From: Mesorhizobium_B sp964242945
Lineage (GTDB): Bacteria > Pseudomonadota > Alphaproteobacteria > Rhizobiales > Rhizobiaceae
Length of the DNA stretch: 16,952 nt
Assembly: GCA_964242945.1 (NCBI GenBank)
Contig: CAXTCF010000085.1
Location: 1 to 16,952, forward strand
Reading direction: 5' to 3'
Shown here in pieces: positions 1 through 7,360 of the stretch. The translations under genes and the position numbers were made by a program. Below the pieces are notes generated by a model, which worked only from the letters and a program-made list of their open reading frames with translations, had not been told where the DNA came from and did no database searches. Every line of letters starts with the position of its first letter. Within the stretch, counting starts at the first letter, position 1.

Positions 1-26
1 TGGAACTTCCTCAGAGCCGAAGGATA

Positions 27-110
27 TGCGTCCAATTAAATGTCCGATGCTCTAGCCTGCATCCCGCCCCCAACCACCAGCCTGCATCCGATTAACCGTC
101 CGATGCTCTA
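27..110. repeat. Two diverged copies of a ~28-bp short repeat
   Basis: Copies lie at 27-54 and 83-110. They match at 24 of 28 positions and share the exact 13-base end GTCCGATGCTCTA. An 11-base unit AGCCTGCATCC also occurs twice, at 54-64 and 79-89. The second copy is an imperfect palindrome: 8-base ends GCATCCGA and TCCGATGC pair at 7 of 8 positions. The pair lies in non-coding sequence beyond the 3' end of the RNA methyltransferase gene. Rhizobial genomes carry many short intergenic palindromic repeats of roughly this layout, but naming the family would need a search. The rest of 1-208 holds nothing else I can support. Confidence 0.6.
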
Positions 111-208
111 AAACGCGCGGTGGAAACGGAAGGGCTCATCGCACCACAGCTTGCGCATAGATTTACAAGGACCCGCTCAAAGGATGCCCAAAAAGCGTGA
201 GCTGCAAG

Positions 209-1447
209 TCAGCGCCGCCTTGTCTTCTCTAACAAGGCCACGGCTTCCACATGGCTCGACCACAGAAACTGATCGACCGGCGTCACGCTCAGCACCCGAT
301 AGCCGCCGGCGAGCAGGATCTTCAGGTCGCGCGCCAGCGTCGCGGGATTGCAGGACACCGCGGCGACGCGCGGCACGTTCGACTTCGCGATCTCGCGCGA
401 CTGCGCGTCCGCCCCGGCGCGCGGCGGGTCGAAGACAAGCCCATCGAACTTGTCTAATTCCTTGGCTGTCAAAGGCCGCCGGAACAGGTCCCGCCGCTCA
501 ACCGCCACAGGCTTGAGGCCGGGCGCATGCTTGGCCGCGCGATCCAAGGCGGCAAGCGCAGCCGCATCGCTTTCGACGGCGTGAACGGCGGCGTGTCCCG
601 CAAGCCGCAAAGCAAAGGCGCCGCAGCCCGCAAACAGGTCGGCAACACGCTTGGCTTTGTTCAGGTGCTCGCCAACCAGTGCCGCCATAGCGCTTTCCGC
701 CTCCGCCACGGCTTGCAGGAACGCGCCGGGCGGCGGCACTATCGGCACGGCGCCGAACATCACGGTCGGCTTGCGCGGCTCGATCAGGATTTCGCCATCG
801 ACGGAAAGCCGTGCCAGATCCAGGCGCATCGCAGCCGCGCCGGCAGCGCGGCGCTCACCTTCGTTCAGCTTGCCGGAACCCTCCGCGGCTACGTCCAGGC
901 CCGAAGCCGTCGCTGTTACAGTCAAGCGGAAAGGCTTTGACGTCCTCGCGATGAGACGGGCAACCTCGCGCAGTGCATCAAGCGCCGAAACGATCGCGGG
1001 CAGCGCGATCCAGTTCTCGGAGATGTCCACGAGTTCGTGGCTGTGCATGCGGTTGAAGCCGAGCAGCATGCCATCGCCCGTCCGCTGCGCCGTCAGGGCA
1101 ACGCGCCGGCGCGACTGCGGCGGACATGGCACGAGTTCCGCCACCGCCGCGTCGATGCCTTCGCTGCGCAGCGCATGCACCACGCGCCCGCGTTTCCAGG
1201 CGCGGTAGGCGCCCTCCTCCCAGTGCTGAAGCGAACAGCCGCCGCAGCGGCCGAAATGCCGGCAGGGCGCCGTCACGCGCTCCGGCGACGCTTCGCGGAT
1301 CGCGAGCGGCCAGGCACGGCCGCCCTCCTTTTCGGCTTCCACGAGTTCGCCCGGCAAGGTGAACGGCACGTAGAGCGGCCCGCCTTCCCGCTCCGAAACG
1401 CCGTCGCCGCCGGCGCCGATCCGGTCGATGCGGACGAGTTCGCTCAC
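209..1447 (-). CDS. Class I SAM-dependent RNA methyltransferase, TrmA/RlmC/RlmD type (m5U)
   Basis: Predicted 412-residue enzyme of the TrmA/RlmC/RlmD family, which methylates C5 of uridine in rRNA or tRNA using SAM. An N-terminal TRAM-like RNA-binding segment (about 1-55) is followed by iron-sulfur cysteines C62, C68, C71 (C-x5-C-x2-C) and C108. The methyltransferase fold then shows FLQ at 243-245, motif I DLFAGCG at 270-276, DPPRAG at 340-345, the nucleophile in SCNPATLARDL (C366) and a C-terminal HVEAVALL with the likely base glutamate. The GTG start at 1447 is preferred to an ATG 105 bases upstream: it overlaps the tlyA stop (GTGA), has GGAG about 10 bases upstream, and the extension is low-complexity Arg/Ala. 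It is last in the dxs operon. The target nucleotide cannot be read from sequence, so no symbol is given. Confidence 0.9.
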   Translation of the reverse strand: MSELVRIDRIGAGGDGVSEREGGPLYVPFTLPGELVEAEKEGGRAWPLAIREASPERVTAPCRHFGRCGGCSLQHWEEGAYRAWKRGRVVHALRSEGIDAAVAELVPCPPQSRRRVALTAQRTGDGMLLGFNRMHSHELVDISENWIALPAIVSALDALREVARLIARTSKPFRLTVTATASGLDVAAEGSGKLNEGERRAAGAAAMRLDLARLSVDGEILIEPRKPTVMFGAVPIVPPPGAFLQAVAEAESAMAALVGEHLNKAKRVADLFAGCGAFALRLAGHAAVHAVESDAAALAALDRAAKHAPGLKPVAVERRDLFRRPLTAKELDKFDGLVFDPPRAGADAQSREIAKSNVPRVAAVSCNPATLARDLKILLAGGYRVLSVTPVDQFLWSSHVEAVALLEKTRRR

Positions 1448-2184
1448 CGGCTTTTCACTCCGCCGAGCAGGAATTCGCGGTTGCCCTCTGCGCCTTCGAT
1501 GGGCGACGGAAGCAAGCCGAGCGCTTGCCAGCCCGGCTGGGCGTCGAGCCAAGCGCGCAGATCCTGCGCAACCTCTTGAGCGGCTGCGGGACCGCGCAGC
1601 ACGCCGCCCTTGCCGATCGCCTCGCGTCCCGCCTCGAATTGCGGCTTCACCAGAAGAACCGCACGCGCGCCCGGCTCAGCCAAAGCCAGGGCCGGCGGCA
1701 GAGCCAGCTTCAGCGAGATGAAGCTGACGTCGGAAACCACGAAGTCCGGTCGCCTGCCACCGAGATGCTCAAGCGTGAGGTCGCGCGCGTTCAGACCTTC
1801 CCGGCAGGAAACGCGCCGATCCCTTCGGAGGCTCTCGGCCATCTGCCCATGCCCGACATCGACGGCGAACACATGCACGGCCCCGCGCTCCAGCAGCACC
1901 TGCGTGAAGCCGCCGGTGGAAGCGCCGACATCGAGGCAGGTGCAGCCGGAGGGATCGAAGCCGAAGCCATCCAGGCCGGCGATCAGCTTCAGCGCGGCGC
2001 GCGAGACATAGGCCTGCGCTGGGTCGTCCACGCTGACATCTGCGTGCTCCGCCACCGCCTCGCCGGCCTTTCGCGCAAGCCTGCCTTCCACCCGCACCGT
2101 GCCGCGCAGGATCGCGTCGCGCGCCCGCGAGCGGCTGGCGAAGAACCCGCGCCGCACCAGCGCCTCGTCCAGCCGCAGGCTCAT
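1444..2184 (-). CDS. tlyA: TlyA-family rRNA 2'-O-ribose methyltransferase
   Basis: 246 residues. An N-terminal S4 RNA-binding domain (about 2-50, beginning SLRLDEALVRRGFFASRSRA) is joined to an FtsJ/RrmJ-type SAM methyltransferase domain. Motif I is DVGASTGG at 85-92. The K-D-K-E residues expected of 2'-O-methyltransferases are visible as K66 (SRAALKL), D152 (SDVSF), K180 (VKPQF) and E237 (GNREF). Characterised mycobacterial TlyA methylates ribose of 16S C1409 and 23S C1920, and the older label 'haemolysin' is historical. I use the ATG at 2184 because it overlaps the upstream GNAT stop as ATGA; an ATG-type frame to 2208 would overlap GNAT by 28 bases. Its stop overlaps the GTG of the next gene, so the three reading frames are probably translationally coupled. 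Confidence 0.93.
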   Translation of the reverse strand: MSLRLDEALVRRGFFASRSRARDAILRGTVRVEGRLARKAGEAVAEHADVSVDDPAQAYVSRAALKLIAGLDGFGFDPSGCTCLDVGASTGGFTQVLLERGAVHVFAVDVGHGQMAESLRRDRRVSCREGLNARDLTLEHLGGRRPDFVVSDVSFISLKLALPPALALAEPGARAVLLVKPQFEAGREAIGKGGVLRGPAAAQEVAQDLRAWLDAQPGWQALGLLPSPIEGAEGNREFLLGGVKSR

Positions 2185-2678
2185 GCGACGCCGCGCCTCG
2201 ATCGCCATTCAGGGCGCAGGATCGCCATCACGAGTTCGTCGCGGTGCTCGCCGCCGAAAAAAGCGCTGCCCCGCGAAATGCCTTCCGCGACAAAGCCGGC
2301 AGCCTCGTAGGCGCGGCGCGCCCGCTCATTGTCGGGAAACAAGCCGAGGAAAAGCCGATAGGAGCCGGTCTGCTCGAACACGGCATCCGTCACCAGTTCC
2401 ATCATCCGCCGGCCGAGCCCGCGGCCCGGTTCCGCGACGGCCGCGCGCTTGATATACGCAACTTGTTCGGGGCTCTGCCAATCCCGCAGGATGACGAAGC
2501 CGGCGGGTTTGCCGCCCCGCCGCGCGATGAAGTAGGTATGGCGACCATCCACAAGCGCTGCGGCGTGCCGGTCGTACTCCCACCGGCCGACGAGCTTCCC
2601 GTAGCCGGGGCGCCGCTCGGCCGCCATGACGAAGGGAAGGTCCGTCTCGCCTCCCAGCTCCAGCCGAAGCGCGTCCAT
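2181..2678 (-). CDS. GNAT family N-acetyltransferase
   Basis: 165 residues with the GNAT fold signature. The acetyl-CoA pyrophosphate-binding loop is PGRGLGRRMM at 84-93, in a V-x-P-x-x-R-G-x-G context, after a strand containing AYIKRAAV. A later motif NERARRAYEAAGF at 117-129 is the usual helix-strand 'xxxAxxxYxxxGF' of GNATs. The substrate is unknown: the family covers small molecules, antibiotics and protein N-termini, and nothing here decides. It starts 17 bases after the dxs stop and its own stop overlaps the tlyA ATG by 4 bases, so it is an integral cistron of the dxs operon. No clear Shine-Dalgarno sequence precedes the ATG, which suggests translation depends on ribosomes coming from dxs. 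Confidence 0.86.
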   Translation of the reverse strand: MDALRLELGGETDLPFVMAAERRPGYGKLVGRWEYDRHAAALVDGRHTYFIARRGGKPAGFVILRDWQSPEQVAYIKRAAVAEPGRGLGRRMMELVTDAVFEQTGSYRLFLGLFPDNERARRAYEAAGFVAEGISRGSAFFGGEHRDELVMAILRPEWRSRRGVA

Positions 2679-2695
2679 GAGCGGGCGCGAAAGAT

Positions 2696-4609
2696 TCAGG
2701 CCCGCGCAGCCAAGGCTGCCGTGCCGAGCGCGGCGAATGCGGCACGGGCAATGCCGGCGGCATCCAGCCCGGCATCGCTGAGCATCTTTTCCGGCTTGGC
2801 CTGATCCACGAAAGCGTCGGGCAGCACCAGCGGCCTGATCTTCAAGCCGTGGTCGAGCAGCCCGGCACGGGCGAGGAAGTGCAGAACTTGGCTCCCGAAG
2901 CCGCCGACGGCGCCCTCCTCCACCGTCACCAGCACCTCATGCTCGCGCGCCAGGCGCCGCACGAGATCTTCATCCAGCGGCTTGGCGAAACGCGCGTCGG
3001 CAACCGTCGCCGAAAGCCCCGCCGCGGCAAGTTCCTCGGCGGCAAGAAGGCAGTCGGCCAGCCGCGTGCCGAAGGAAAGCAGCGCGACCTTCGTGCCCTC
3101 CCGCAGGATGCGCCCTTTGCCGATCTCCAGCGCCTGCCCGCGCTCCGGCATCTCGACGCCGACGCCATTGCCGCGGGGATAGCGGAAGGCGATAGGTCCT
3201 TCGTCGTATTCGGCCGCGGTGCGGACCATGTGCCGGAGTTCCGCCTCGTCGGCGGCGCCCATCACGACAAAGCCCGGCAGCGAGGCGAGGTAAGTCGTGT
3301 CGAAGGCGCCGCAATGCGTCGGCCCGTCCGCCCCGACGAAGCCGGCCCGGTCGATGGGGAAGCGCACGGGCAGCTTCTGGATCGCCACGTCATGCACGAC
3401 CTGGTCATAGGCGCGCTGGAGGAAGGTGGAGTAGATCGCAGCGAACGGTTTGAGCCCTTCGGTCGCCAGCCCGGCCGCGAAGGTCACGGCATGCTGCTCG
3501 GCGATGCCGACATCGAAGGTGCGTTCGGGAAAAACTTCGCCGAATAAGTCCAGGCCGGTGCCGGAAGGCATCGCGGCGGTGATCGCCACGATGCGCTCGT
3601 CCTCTCGCGCTTCCTGGATCAGGCTTTCCGCGAAAACGCGGGTGTAGCTCGGCGCATTGGCCGGCGCGGCAGCCTGCGTGCCGGTGATCACGTCGAACTT
3701 GTTGACGCCGTGATATTTGTCGGCGGCAGCTTCGGCGGGCGCGTAGCCCTTGCCCTTCTGGGTGACGACGTGGACGAGCACGGGCCCTTCCACCGTATCG
3801 CGCACATTTTTCAGAACGGGCAGCAGGTGCTCCAGGTTGTGCCCGTCGATCGGTCCGACATAGTAGAAGCCGAGTTCCTCGAACAAGGTGCCGCCGGTCC
3901 AGAAGCCCCGCGCGTATTCCTCGGCGCGCCGCCCCTTCTCCTGAAGGAATTTCGGCAGCTTCTTTGCCAGCTGCTTCGCCGTTTCCCGCAAACCGCGATA
4001 GGTTTTGCCCGAAACCAGCCGCGCGAGATAAGCGCTGAGCGCACCGGCCGGCGGCGCGATCGACATGTCGTTGTCGTTGAGGATGACGATCAGCCGCGCG
4101 TCCAGCGCGCCGGCATTGTTCATCGCCTCAAAAGCCATGCCGGCCGACATCGCGCCGTCGCCGATCACCGCGATGACGTTGTTGCTTCCACCCTTCAGGT
4201 CGCGCGCCACCGCCATGCCGAGCCCGGCCGAGATGGAGGTGGAGGAGTGCGCAGCGCCGAAGGGGTCGTAGGGGCTTTCCGCCCGCCTGGTGAAGCCGGA
4301 CAGGCCGTGTTCCTGGCGCAGCGTGCGGATACGGTCGCGCCGCCCTGTCAGGATCTTGTGGGGATAGGCCTGGTGGCCGACATCCCAGATCAGCCGGTCG
4401 TCCGGCGTGTTGAAGACGTGGTGCAGCGCCACCGTCAGTTCGACCACGCCTAGGCCCGCGCCGAGATGGCCGCCGGTGCGCGAAACCGCGTCGATCACCT
4501 CCGCGCGCAGTTCCTCTGCAAGCTGCGGGAGTTGTTTTTCGTCCAGTCCGCGCAGGTCGGCGGGGATGCGGATGCCGTCGAGGAGGGGCGTATGGGAATG
4601 ATTGCTCAA
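2696..4609 (-). CDS. dxs: 1-deoxy-D-xylulose-5-phosphate synthase
   Basis: Full-length 637-residue thiamine-diphosphate enzyme that condenses pyruvate with glyceraldehyde 3-phosphate, the first step of the MEP isoprenoid pathway. H48 (GGHLGAGLG), the ThDP/Mg motif GDG at 150-152 continuing to LNDND, E371 in DVGIAEQHA, Y393 in AIYSTF, R421 and H432 in DRAGFVGADGPTHCGAFD are all present, each within one position of the E. coli residues (H49, E370, Y392, R420, H431). The start appears to be TTG at 4609 (protein begins MSNHSHTPLLDGIRIPADL). No ATG or GTG lies in frame immediately upstream and the nearest purine-rich stretch, GGGAG, is about 15 bases away. First gene of a four-gene operon, and probably has its own promoter because a terminator candidate closes xseB upstream. 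Confidence 0.98.
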   Translation of the reverse strand: MSNHSHTPLLDGIRIPADLRGLDEKQLPQLAEELRAEVIDAVSRTGGHLGAGLGVVELTVALHHVFNTPDDRLIWDVGHQAYPHKILTGRRDRIRTLRQEHGLSGFTRRAESPYDPFGAAHSSTSISAGLGMAVARDLKGGSNNVIAVIGDGAMSAGMAFEAMNNAGALDARLIVILNDNDMSIAPPAGALSAYLARLVSGKTYRGLRETAKQLAKKLPKFLQEKGRRAEEYARGFWTGGTLFEELGFYYVGPIDGHNLEHLLPVLKNVRDTVEGPVLVHVVTQKGKGYAPAEAAADKYHGVNKFDVITGTQAAAPANAPSYTRVFAESLIQEAREDERIVAITAAMPSGTGLDLFGEVFPERTFDVGIAEQHAVTFAAGLATEGLKPFAAIYSTFLQRAYDQVVHDVAIQKLPVRFPIDRAGFVGADGPTHCGAFDTTYLASLPGFVVMGAADEAELRHMVRTAAEYDEGPIAFRYPRGNGVGVEMPERGQALEIGKGRILREGTKVALLSFGTRLADCLLAAEELAAAGLSATVADARFAKPLDEDLVRRLAREHEVLVTVEEGAVGGFGSQVLHFLARAGLLDHGLKIRPLVLPDAFVDQAKPEKMLSDAGLDAAGIARAAFAALGTAALAARA

Positions 4610-4685
4610 AGCCGCTTCACGCTGCTCCCGTTGATCTACCAGCTTTCCGGGATAGGCCCAGCCGCCGGATAAGGCAATGCGGCGG

Positions 4686-4721
4686 AAAAAACGCTCGCGT
4701 GACTATTTCAGCGAAGGCGTT
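4686..4721 (-). terminator. Probable Rho-independent terminator after xseB
   Basis: On the minus strand, directly after the xseB stop (4724-4722), AACGC pairs with GCGTT and TCGC with GCGA. This gives about nine base pairs with a two-base bulge and a 12-base loop. The stem runs into a stretch of six T (4691-4686 read on the minus strand, the first two shared with the stem). Position and U-tract fit termination of the histone deacetylase-xseB transcript and separate it from dxs. Confidence 0.55.
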
Positions 4722-4982
4722 TCATTCGGGGTCTAACGGCTCCGTGCCGACCGGCTTGCCTTCGCGCGAAAGCCTGATCTTCTCCACCTTGTCTTCCGCG
4801 GCCTTGAGCAGGCGGTCGCAGTGCGCCTTCAGCGCCTCGCCCCGCTCGTAGATGCGGATCGACTCGTCCAGCGCCACCTCGCCGCGCTCCAGATCGTCCA
4901 CGATCTTCTCCAGCGCATCCAGCGCCTGCTCGAAGCTCATGGTTTTGACGTCGTCGTTCGGCCCTGCCGCCACTTTCCTCAT
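4722..4982 (-). CDS. xseB: Exodeoxyribonuclease VII small subunit
   Basis: 86 residues, the usual size of XseB, which together with XseA forms exonuclease VII and degrades single-stranded DNA to oligonucleotides in both directions. The family core MSFEQALDALEKIVDDLERG at 15-34 is followed by helices containing SIRIYERGEALKAHCDRLL. The start is uncertain. The ATG at 4982 sits directly against GGAAGG with no spacing; a GTG three codons on (after AAGGATGAGG) or the ATG of MSFEQ are alternatives. It begins 21 bases after the histone deacetylase stop, so the two are co-transcribed. xseA is not in this window. Confidence 0.93.
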   Translation of the reverse strand: MRKVAAGPNDDVKTMSFEQALDALEKIVDDLERGEVALDESIRIYERGEALKAHCDRLLKAAEDKVEKIRLSREGKPVGTEPLDPE

Positions 4983-5003
4983 CCTTCCATCAACCGCCAG
5001 TCA

Positions 5004-5933
5004 TCAATCGCCCGTCATCAATCGTCTGACATGCGCGGCTGCCGAGCGCGCGAGACCTTCCAGATCATAGCCGCCTTCCAGCAGGCTGACGAGGCGGTGC
5101 GCGGCATGCTTGTCCGCCACGTCCATCAGCTTGCCCGTGGCCCAGCCGAAATCCTCCTCCGAAAGCTCAAGCTGCGCCAGCGGGTCGCGGTGGTGGGCGT
5201 CGAAGCCGGCGGAGATGATGACGAAGTCCGGCCGGAAATTCTCCAGCGCCGGCAGGATCTTTTCCTTGAACGCTTCACGGAACTCCGTGCCGCCGTTACC
5301 GGGTGCCAGCGGTGCGTTGAAGATGTTGCCGGCCCCGGTCTCCTTTGCCGCGCCCGTGCCGGGATAGAGCGGCATCTGGTGCGTCGAGGCGTAGAGCACG
5401 GAAGGATCGGCCCAGAAAATGTCCTGCGTGCCGTTGCCGTGGTGCACGTCCCAGTCGATGATCGCCACCCGTTCCGCGCCGTGCCGCTGTTGCGCGTGGC
5501 GCGCGGCGATCGCCGCGTTGTTGAACAGGCAGAAGCCCATCGCGGTCGCCTTTTCCGCATGGTGGCCGGGCGGGCGCGAGGCGACGAAAACGTTTTGCGC
5601 GCGGCCGGAAAACACGTCGTCCACGGCAGCCGTGGCAGCGCCGATGGCTGCCAGCGCCGCGTCCCAGCTTCCAGGGCTCACCGTGGTATCGGCGTCGAGC
5701 CGCCTGAGCCCCGTCTCCGGCACCGCCTTGCGGATCGCTTCCACGTATTTTTCCGGATGTGCCAGCGCCGCCGCTTCGACGCTTCCCATCGGCGCCTGCT
5801 TCCTGTCGAGGGCCGCAAACGCATGGTCGTCCAGCGCCGCTGCGATCGCCTCCAGCCGCTCCGGCCGTTCGGGATGTCCAGGGGGGGTGACGTGGCCGAG
5901 AAAGACGGGATGCGTGTAGAGGCGTGTGACCAT
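5004..5933 (-). CDS. Histone deacetylase-like amidohydrolase (arginase/deacetylase fold)
   Basis: 309-residue zinc hydrolase of the HDAC/AcuC/acetylpolyamine amidohydrolase superfamily. Active-site elements are all present: tandem histidines H124-H125 in RPPGHHAEKA, zinc ligands D162 and H164 in DWDVHHGNG, the third ligand D245 in SAGFDAHHRDP, and the transition-state tyrosine Y289 in LEGGYD. It should be catalytically competent. Bacterial relatives remove acyl groups from protein lysines or acetylated polyamines; the substrate here is not evident. I chose the ATG at 5933 because the family begins near TRLYTHPVFLGH; a longer frame to 6137 would run into the 3' part of aroC with shadow-like composition. 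The ATG has no good Shine-Dalgarno sequence. Upstream partner of xseB, and 40 bases downstream of aroC. Confidence 0.92.
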   Translation of the reverse strand: MVTRLYTHPVFLGHVTPPGHPERPERLEAIAAALDDHAFAALDRKQAPMGSVEAAALAHPEKYVEAIRKAVPETGLRRLDADTTVSPGSWDAALAAIGAATAAVDDVFSGRAQNVFVASRPPGHHAEKATAMGFCLFNNAAIAARHAQQRHGAERVAIIDWDVHHGNGTQDIFWADPSVLYASTHQMPLYPGTGAAKETGAGNIFNAPLAPGNGGTEFREAFKEKILPALENFRPDFVIISAGFDAHHRDPLAQLELSEEDFGWATGKLMDVADKHAAHRLVSLLEGGYDLEGLARSAAAHVRRLMTGD

Positions 5934-5973
5934 GGGATGCGGATATAGGCTGCGAAGGGGAAGCGGCGACAGT

Positions 5974-7086
5974 TCAGCCGCGCCCGGCCAAGCCATGCCC
6001 GGTCTGGCCGCGGTGGCGCAGAAAATGGTCGGCCAGCGCGCAGGCCACCATCGCTTCGCCGATCGGCACCGCGCGGATGCCGACGCAAGGGTCGTGCCGG
6101 CCCTTGGTGGAAACATCCACCTCTTGGCCCTCCGCATCGATCGAGCGGCGCGGCGTCAGAATGGAGGAGGTCGGCTTCACCGCGAAGCGCGCGACGATCG
6201 GCTCTCCTGTCGAGATGCCGCCAAGCACGCCGCCGGCATTGTTGGACAGGAAGCGTGGGCGTCCGTCATTGCCGGTCCGCATCTCGTCGGCATTCTCCTC
6301 GCCCGTGATCTCGGCTGCCTCGAAGCCGCGGCCGATCTCGACACCTTTGACCGCGTTGATCGACATCAGGTTGGCGGCGATGTCGGCGTCCAGCTTGCCG
6401 TAGATCGGCGCGCCCCACCCCGCCGGCACGCCGTCCGCCACCACCTCGATCAGCGCGCCGACCGAGGATCCGTTCTTTCTGATGCCGTCGAGATACTCGG
6501 AAAAGACCCGCACCGATGCGGGATCGGGCGTGAAGAAGGGATTTTCGCCGGAATCGACAAAATCCCAATCCCAGTTGGCGCGCTCGATCTTCTTCTGCCC
6601 CATCGCAACCAGCGCCCCCCGCACCTTGACGCCGGGAAGGACGAGCCGCGCCAATGCTCCCGCTGCCACGCGCGCCGCGGTTTCGCGCGCCGAGGAACGC
6701 CCACCGCCGCGGTAGTCGCGCAAGCCGTATTTCGCGTCATAGGCAAAGTCGGCATGCCCCGGCCGGTATTGCTGCGCGATGGCGCCGTAGTCCTTGGAGC
6801 GCTGGTCCACATTCTCGATCAGCAGGGAAACCGGCGTGCCGGTCGTGGTCAGCCAGCCGTCTTCACCTTCCAGCACGCCCGAAAGGATCTTTACCTCGTC
6901 CGGTTCGCGCCGCTGGGTAACAAAGCGCGAGGTTCCCGGCCGCCGCCGGTCGAGGTCATGCTGGATGTCCTCGCGCCGGAAGCGGATGCCGGGCGGACAG
7001 CCGTCCACCACGCAGCCAAGCGCCGGCCCGTGGCTCTCGCCCCAGGTCGTCACGCGAAAAAGATGGCCGAACGTGTTGTGGGACAT
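5974..7086 (-). CDS. aroC: Chorismate synthase
   Basis: 370-residue FMN-dependent enzyme that converts 5-enolpyruvylshikimate-3-phosphate to chorismate, the last shared step to aromatic amino acids and folate. The N-terminal signature NTFGHLFRVTTWGESHG, the substrate/FMN-binding stretch RPGHADFAYDAKYGLRDYRG and GGGRSSARETAARVA are all conserved. Histidines H19 and H111 are the conserved catalytic pair. Length is typical of the family. ATG at 7086. The 5' flank is unusual: a 5-bp hairpin (7087-7102) abuts the ATG and a large inverted-repeat element lies further upstream, so no simple Shine-Dalgarno sequence is free. The gene follows the fabI-phosphatase pair in the same direction and may be read through from it. 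Confidence 0.98.
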   Translation of the reverse strand: MSHNTFGHLFRVTTWGESHGPALGCVVDGCPPGIRFRREDIQHDLDRRRPGTSRFVTQRREPDEVKILSGVLEGEDGWLTTTGTPVSLLIENVDQRSKDYGAIAQQYRPGHADFAYDAKYGLRDYRGGGRSSARETAARVAAGALARLVLPGVKVRGALVAMGQKKIERANWDWDFVDSGENPFFTPDPASVRVFSEYLDGIRKNGSSVGALIEVVADGVPAGWGAPIYGKLDADIAANLMSINAVKGVEIGRGFEAAEITGEENADEMRTGNDGRPRFLSNNAGGVLGGISTGEPIVARFAVKPTSSILTPRRSIDAEGQEVDVSTKGRHDPCVGIRAVPIGEAMVACALADHFLRHRGQTGHGLAGRG

Positions 7087-7132
7087 CAGGGAAATAGCCC
7101 TGGCCTTTGCGCATCGCCGGCACCGCGCCGGC
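7087..7132 (-). promoter_or_regulatory. Hairpins in the aroC leader
   Basis: Read on the minus strand, CAGGG-CTATTT-CCCTG occupies 7102-7087 and ends at the base before the aroC ATG. Its only SD-like bases (AGGG) are in the paired arm. A second hairpin, GCCGGC with a 5-base loop and GCCGGC again, lies at 7116-7132. Together they could limit ribosome access when aroC is not translated by coupling. The pairing is seen directly; any regulatory role is inference. Confidence 0.35.
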
Positions 7133-7137
7133 TCTCA

Positions 7138-7291
7138 CCCTCCTCTGCCCTGCCGGGCATCTCCCCCACAAGGGGGGAGACCAGCAGCTTCGGCGGCTTG
7201 CATCCCTCTGAGACGTTGCAGGAAAGGCGGCGATCAGGCCGCTTGCGATCTCCCCCCTTGTGGGGGAGATGCCCGGCAGGGCAGAGGGGGG
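7138..7291. repeat. Nested palindromic intergenic element with 39-bp perfect inverted repeats
   Basis: Arms at 7142-7180 and 7249-7287 are perfect 39-base reverse complements. Allowing one mismatch, they extend to 7138 and 7291. The spacer is 68 bases. Each arm itself folds: TGCCC-tgcc-GGGCA, and a second imperfect palindrome ending in GGGGGGAGA. The arms contain the strings CTCCCCCACAAGG and GCCCGGCAGGGC, which I recognise as characteristic of abundant intergenic palindromes in Mesorhizobium and related rhizobia (RIME-like). The family name is from memory and not checked. The element fills most of the 273-base gap between the phosphatase and aroC; no other conserved feature is visible in that gap. 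Confidence 0.85.
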
Positions 7292-7360
7292 CGAACAACG
7301 CAGCCCTGTAGCCAGACAGCCGCTTCGCCGCAGCGCCGCTCAACGGAGCACCCCGCACCG

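Noticed and set aside
1..39. Open plus-strand frame from the left edge (WNFLRAEGYASN, then TAA) that could be the 3' end of a gene
   Set aside because: Only 12 codons, no family recognisable, and the stop falls inside the short repeat. Sequence to the left is needed.
5934..6137. N-terminal extension of the histone deacetylase-like protein
   Set aside because: It would overlap the 3' end of aroC in another phase, and the family N-terminus begins at the ATG at 5933.
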